Below, piece after piece: positions 61,204 through 64,000 of a stretch of DNA of 64,000 nucleotides. The DNA is from Elusimicrobiota bacterium (GTDB lineage Bacteria > Elusimicrobiota > Elusimicrobia > UBA1565 > UBA9628): the NCBI GenBank assembly GCA_016234805.1, contig JACRNU010000069.1, positions 62,001 to 126,000 of the forward strand, read 5' to 3'. Below the pieces are notes generated by a model. It worked only from the letters and a program-made list of their open reading frames with translations. It ran no database searches and had not been told where the DNA came from. Made by a program: the position numbers and the translations under genes. Each line of letters begins with the position of its first letter. Within the stretch, counting starts at the first letter, position 1.

Positions 61204-62289
61204 ATGTCCCTCCATCCAGCGGACCGCATCGTGATGCACGTGGACATGGACTGTTTCTTCGCGGCCGTGGAGGAGCGGGAGGACCCCTCGCTCAAGGGCA
61301 GGCCCGTGATCGTGGGCTCGGACCCGAAAGGCGGGCAGGGCCGGGGCATCGTGGCCACCTGCAACTACGCGGCGCGCAAATTCGGCCTGCGCAGCGCCAT
61401 GCCCATCTCCATCGCGTACCGCAGATGCCCCTCCGGCGTGTACCTGCGGCCGCGCTTCTCCCTTTATACCCAGGCCAGCCGCAAGGTCATGGACCTCCTG
61501 CGGTCCGCGGCGGACGTGTTCGAGCCCGCGGGCATCGACGAAGCCTATCTCGACGTGAGCTCCCGCGTCACCTTCGAGTCTGCCCGCGACCTGGCCCGTG
61601 AGCTGCAGGCAGGCATCCTCGGGAAGGAAGGCCTCTCCGCCTCCGTTGGGCTGGGCCCCAACAAGCTCGTGGCCAAGATCGCCAGCGACCACAGGAAGCC
61701 CGGAGGCCTTACCGCGGTCATCCCGAGCCGCGTGGCTGAGTTCCTGGACCCCAAAGGCGTGGCGATCCTGCGGGGAGTCGGGCCCAAGACCAGGGAGTTC
61801 CTGCTTTCCCTGGGCTACGAGACCGTGGCCCAGCTGCGGGCCGCTTCGCGGGAGTTCCTGTTCCGGGAGTTCGGCAAGTTCGGGCTGCACCTATGGGATG
61901 AGGCCCGCGGCATCGACGACCGGCCCCTGGACCCGTCCTGGGACGCCAAGTCCATCGGCCGCGAGGTCACCTTCGAGACCGACACCGCTGACGCGGCCCT
62001 CGTGGGTGAGACCCTGCTGGAGTGCGTGGCCGAGGTGCACCGGGAGATGGTCTCGGAGGGCCTGTGGTGCAGGACCCTCACCGTGAAGGCGCGCTTCTCA
62101 GGCTACGAGACCCACTCCAAGCAGACCACCCTGAGGCTCTCCACAGGCGGCTTGGCTCACTTGGAGAGCGGGGCGCTCTCCATGCTCGAACCCTTCCTGG
62201 GCCAGGGCCGCAGCCTAAGGCTCGTGGGGTTCTCGGTAGCCAAGTTCAGCCCTCCAGAGGACCTCCTTCCTCTCGGCGCCGGGGACTGA
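61204..62289 (+). CDS. dinB: DNA polymerase IV (Y-family)
   Basis: A 361-residue translesion polymerase. Catalytic residues lie in HVDMDCFFAAVEE and EPAGIDEAYLDVS. The nucleotide-contact stretch GIVATCNYAARKFGLRSAMP, the thumb helix-hairpin-helix (GVGPKTREFLLSLG) and the little-finger domain (SIGREVTFETDTADAA) are normal. The C-terminus ends with SPPEDLLPLGAGD and has no obvious Q-x-x-L-F-type clamp-binding peptide. It is divergent from mfd, so two DNA-damage genes share one intergenic region with a hairpin. Family is secure. Confidence 0.95.
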   Translation: MSLHPADRIVMHVDMDCFFAAVEEREDPSLKGRPVIVGSDPKGGQGRGIVATCNYAARKFGLRSAMPISIAYRRCPSGVYLRPRFSLYTQASRKVMDLLRSAADVFEPAGIDEAYLDVSSRVTFESARDLARELQAGILGKEGLSASVGLGPNKLVAKIASDHRKPGGLTAVIPSRVAEFLDPKGVAILRGVGPKTREFLLSLGYETVAQLRAASREFLFREFGKFGLHLWDEARGIDDRPLDPSWDAKSIGREVTFETDTADAALVGETLLECVAEVHREMVSEGLWCRTLTVKARFSGYETHSKQTTLRLSTGGLAHLESGALSMLEPFLGQGRSLRLVGFSVAKFSPPEDLLPLGAGD

Positions 62290-62433
62290 GCCCCTTCGCC
62301 GACGACGCCGTACGGAATCGTTCATTCCGGGGTTCCCCATGGTCCCAGGGGCCTTCCCGGTCATTAATCACACGATAATGGGCCCTTTGGCCCTGTCACG
62401 ATGAACAACCGTTTATTACCATGAAGTCTGGAC

Positions 62434-63984
62434 ATGCCATCTTTGCGCGTTGCCGGCATACTCGTCTTTTTGGCCGCCCCCTCGGCCTCGGCCGCTGTGC
62501 TCAGGTCCAGCCCTGCCAAAGCCCCGGTCCTCATCCCGAGCCTCGGCGCACCAGCGATCACCCGTTCCCCTCTCTCTGGTTTTCAATTCTCCGGACCCGC
62601 CCTCGGAGCTCCCGGCGCCATCTCCTGGGACGGCAGTCCATCCCTCCCCTCTCTGAAGCCCATTCCGGTCCTGTCCTCTCCGCAGTCCGCGCCGAGCCCG
62701 ATCAGGTCCGAGTCCCGAAGCGTCCGGGATTTCATGGACGCCCTCTCCCGACCCGTACCGGGAACGACCCCCTCAGTGGCGGAAGGCTCTGACCGCAGGG
62801 GGATGGAGTCCCTGCACCAGGACAGCTCTGCCCTCTTTGACGGCCTCGAGAAGCAGAAAGGCTCGGTGGACGCCCAAGAGGACGACGGGGATATCACGCG
62901 AGGCTGGGCCCCTGGGAAGCTGCGCAGCCAGGCCGACGGAGCCGTCCTGACCTACCGCTCGCGCAAATCCCAGGGCCCGTCCAGCAACTCCCCCATCGTG
63001 TTCATCGGCGGCCTGGCCTTGGCGGAGAGCTTCGACTCCTACTTCAAGACCCAGGCGCCCTCCTCGGACGAATATTTCCTGTGGCTGCGCGGCCATCAGC
63101 CTTCGGCCTGGACCGCGACCCGGGAGGTCTACGACAGCGACGGCCGCGACATGGCGGCCATGATCGTGGAAGCGGCCCGGTCCTCCGGCTCGGGCCAGGT
63201 CCGGCTCGTGGCCCACTCCTACGGGGTCCTGGTGTTCCAGCGCATGCTCCAGCTCTCGCGCTTCCCCGAGGTGCGCCAGGCCCTGAACCTGCTCAAAGGC
63301 GGCCGGGTGACCCTTCTTAACGTGACCACGCACTACGGCGACAGCGAGACCGCGGGCGGGGACCAATACGCCCAGATGGCCAGGATCATCCGGGCCTTCA
63401 TCTCCTGGCTCGACATGATGGACAGCCAGGCCGCGCTCATGCGCAGGTCCATGGAGCTTAACCCGGCTCTTGCGCCGGCCATCATCCCCGCGCTCATGGC
63501 CTGGGAGATCCAGCGGACGCAGGCCCTCTCCATGGCCTCGCAGGGCGCGGTCAAAGAGCTCAAGGGGCACCTGGCCCAACGCTGGGACCCCCCGATCGAT
63601 GCCGTGCGGCGCCGCCTCCTCAAGGTCATCGGCCGCAACTCCTCGGACCCTGGCTGGCAGGAGGCCTTCCTGCGCCGCGCCAACGACACCTCCAAGCTGG
63701 AATTCACCAAGACCGACGCGGAGCGCCTCCGGACGCTTGGCATCGGACTCGACCTCATCCACTCCAAGGACGACCAGCTCATCCCCTGGGTGAGCGCCAA
63801 GCTCCTCTTCGACCTTCTCGCAGTCCCCACCCCGGACAAGGCGCCCGGAGCCGGCTCTTCCTTCGAATCCGCCGACGGCCTGTTCCGCGCCAAGGTGGTG
63901 GACGGCGACCACTACTTCCCCCTGCGCAAGCCCGCGGAGTTCGCGGACCTCCTGGCGCCGCGACCTGCCCTCGACCGGCCATGA
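62434..63984 (+). CDS. Secreted alpha/beta hydrolase with low-complexity leader
   Basis: A 516-residue protein. Signal peptide MPSLRVAGILVFLAAPSASA, then about 75 residues rich in Ala, Pro, Ser and Leu (APVLIPSLGAPAITRSP), a short helical part (SLHQDSSALFDGLEKQKG, 126-143), and from about residue 185 an alpha/beta-hydrolase domain. The oxyanion strand is VFIGGLALA, the nucleophile elbow VAHSYG (Ser262), the acid in LIHSKDDQLIPW and the His in VVDGDHYFPL. A helical insert (about 300-410) forms a lid, which suggests a bulky or lipid substrate. The leader resembles that of the secreted nucleotidyltransferase at 50575. The stop overlaps the next ATG. Enzyme class sound; substrate unknown. Confidence 0.78.
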   Translation: MPSLRVAGILVFLAAPSASAAVLRSSPAKAPVLIPSLGAPAITRSPLSGFQFSGPALGAPGAISWDGSPSLPSLKPIPVLSSPQSAPSPIRSESRSVRDFMDALSRPVPGTTPSVAEGSDRRGMESLHQDSSALFDGLEKQKGSVDAQEDDGDITRGWAPGKLRSQADGAVLTYRSRKSQGPSSNSPIVFIGGLALAESFDSYFKTQAPSSDEYFLWLRGHQPSAWTATREVYDSDGRDMAAMIVEAARSSGSGQVRLVAHSYGVLVFQRMLQLSRFPEVRQALNLLKGGRVTLLNVTTHYGDSETAGGDQYAQMARIIRAFISWLDMMDSQAALMRRSMELNPALAPAIIPALMAWEIQRTQALSMASQGAVKELKGHLAQRWDPPIDAVRRRLLKVIGRNSSDPGWQEAFLRRANDTSKLEFTKTDAERLRTLGIGLDLIHSKDDQLIPWVSAKLLFDLLAVPTPDKAPGAGSSFESADGLFRAKVVDGDHYFPLRKPAEFADLLAPRPALDRP

Positions 63985-64000
63985 TCTTCCGTGCCCTGGG
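63981..64000 (+). CDS. Start of a further gene (partial)
   Basis: ATG at 63981 overlaps the hydrolase stop as ATGA, the coupling seen repeatedly in this window, and reads MIFRAL before the edge. Too short to identify. Confidence 0.4.

Overview
The window is 64 kb of very GC-rich DNA with densely packed genes, many sharing 1- or 4-base ATGA-type overlaps. The cell is clearly Gram-negative: it encodes SurA- and PpiC-type periplasmic foldases, four outer-membrane barrels of the PorV/PorQ (UPF0164) type, lipoproteins, two N-acetylmuramoyl-L-alanine amidases and an AmpG-like muropeptide permease. PorV-like barrels, surface proteins ending in FlgD-like Ig domains (YPNP ... WNGR ... GxY) and many TPR proteins suggest Elusimicrobiota or a related FCB-like lineage. 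That placement is inference; there is no rRNA gene here to test it.

Layout. 1-4905 (minus): an FAD oxidoreductase, gcvT and a gcvH-gcvP fusion that runs off the left edge. 4956-5759: a membrane zinc-ribbon hemerythrin. 5814-14294 (minus): a five-gene envelope operon (beta-helix surface protein, barrel-TPR, barrel-coiled coil-LysM, pseudo-receiver with a membrane-tethered propeller, PilZ). 14390-26135: a ferredoxin, then a cell-wall zone with a C39-like/NlpC double peptidase, two paralogous amidases on opposite strands, a membrane protein with TPRs, a GAF-PAS protein, an alpha/beta hydrolase and AmpG. 26420-27496: a secreted ComEC-like metallo-hydrolase. 27751-37623: two more loci in which a PorV-like barrel sits beside large surface proteins with FlgD-like C-terminal domains. 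37726-40931: a histidine-kinase-like sensor lacking its phospho-acceptor His, coupled to a LysM-FecR protein. 40939-50426: endonuclease III, an MFS transporter, two TPR lipoproteins, a zinc-ribbon membrane protein, a short GGQ release-factor-like protein overlapping a tRNA-Pro, a SulP-STAS-cNMP transporter and small unknowns. 50575-55095: a secreted NadD-like nucleotidyltransferase, a lone receiver protein, a small secreted protein and a coiled-coil propeller protein. 55112-61088 (minus): mfd, a PpiC lipoprotein, SurA and pdxA. 61204-64000: dinB, a secreted alpha/beta hydrolase and the first codons of another gene.

The genes fall mostly into envelope construction and surface display. The strongest candidates for something undescribed are: (1) the five-gene operon whose products would span cytoplasm to cell surface; (2) the recurring pairing of PorV-like barrels with FlgD-domain surface proteins at three loci; (3) a shared propeller with a LWVxDWY signature carried by two otherwise different membrane proteins; and (4) two secreted enzymes of unrelated fold that share a similar leader region. 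No CRISPR array, prophage, insertion sequence or rRNA was seen. No gene-free stretch exceeds 300 bases.
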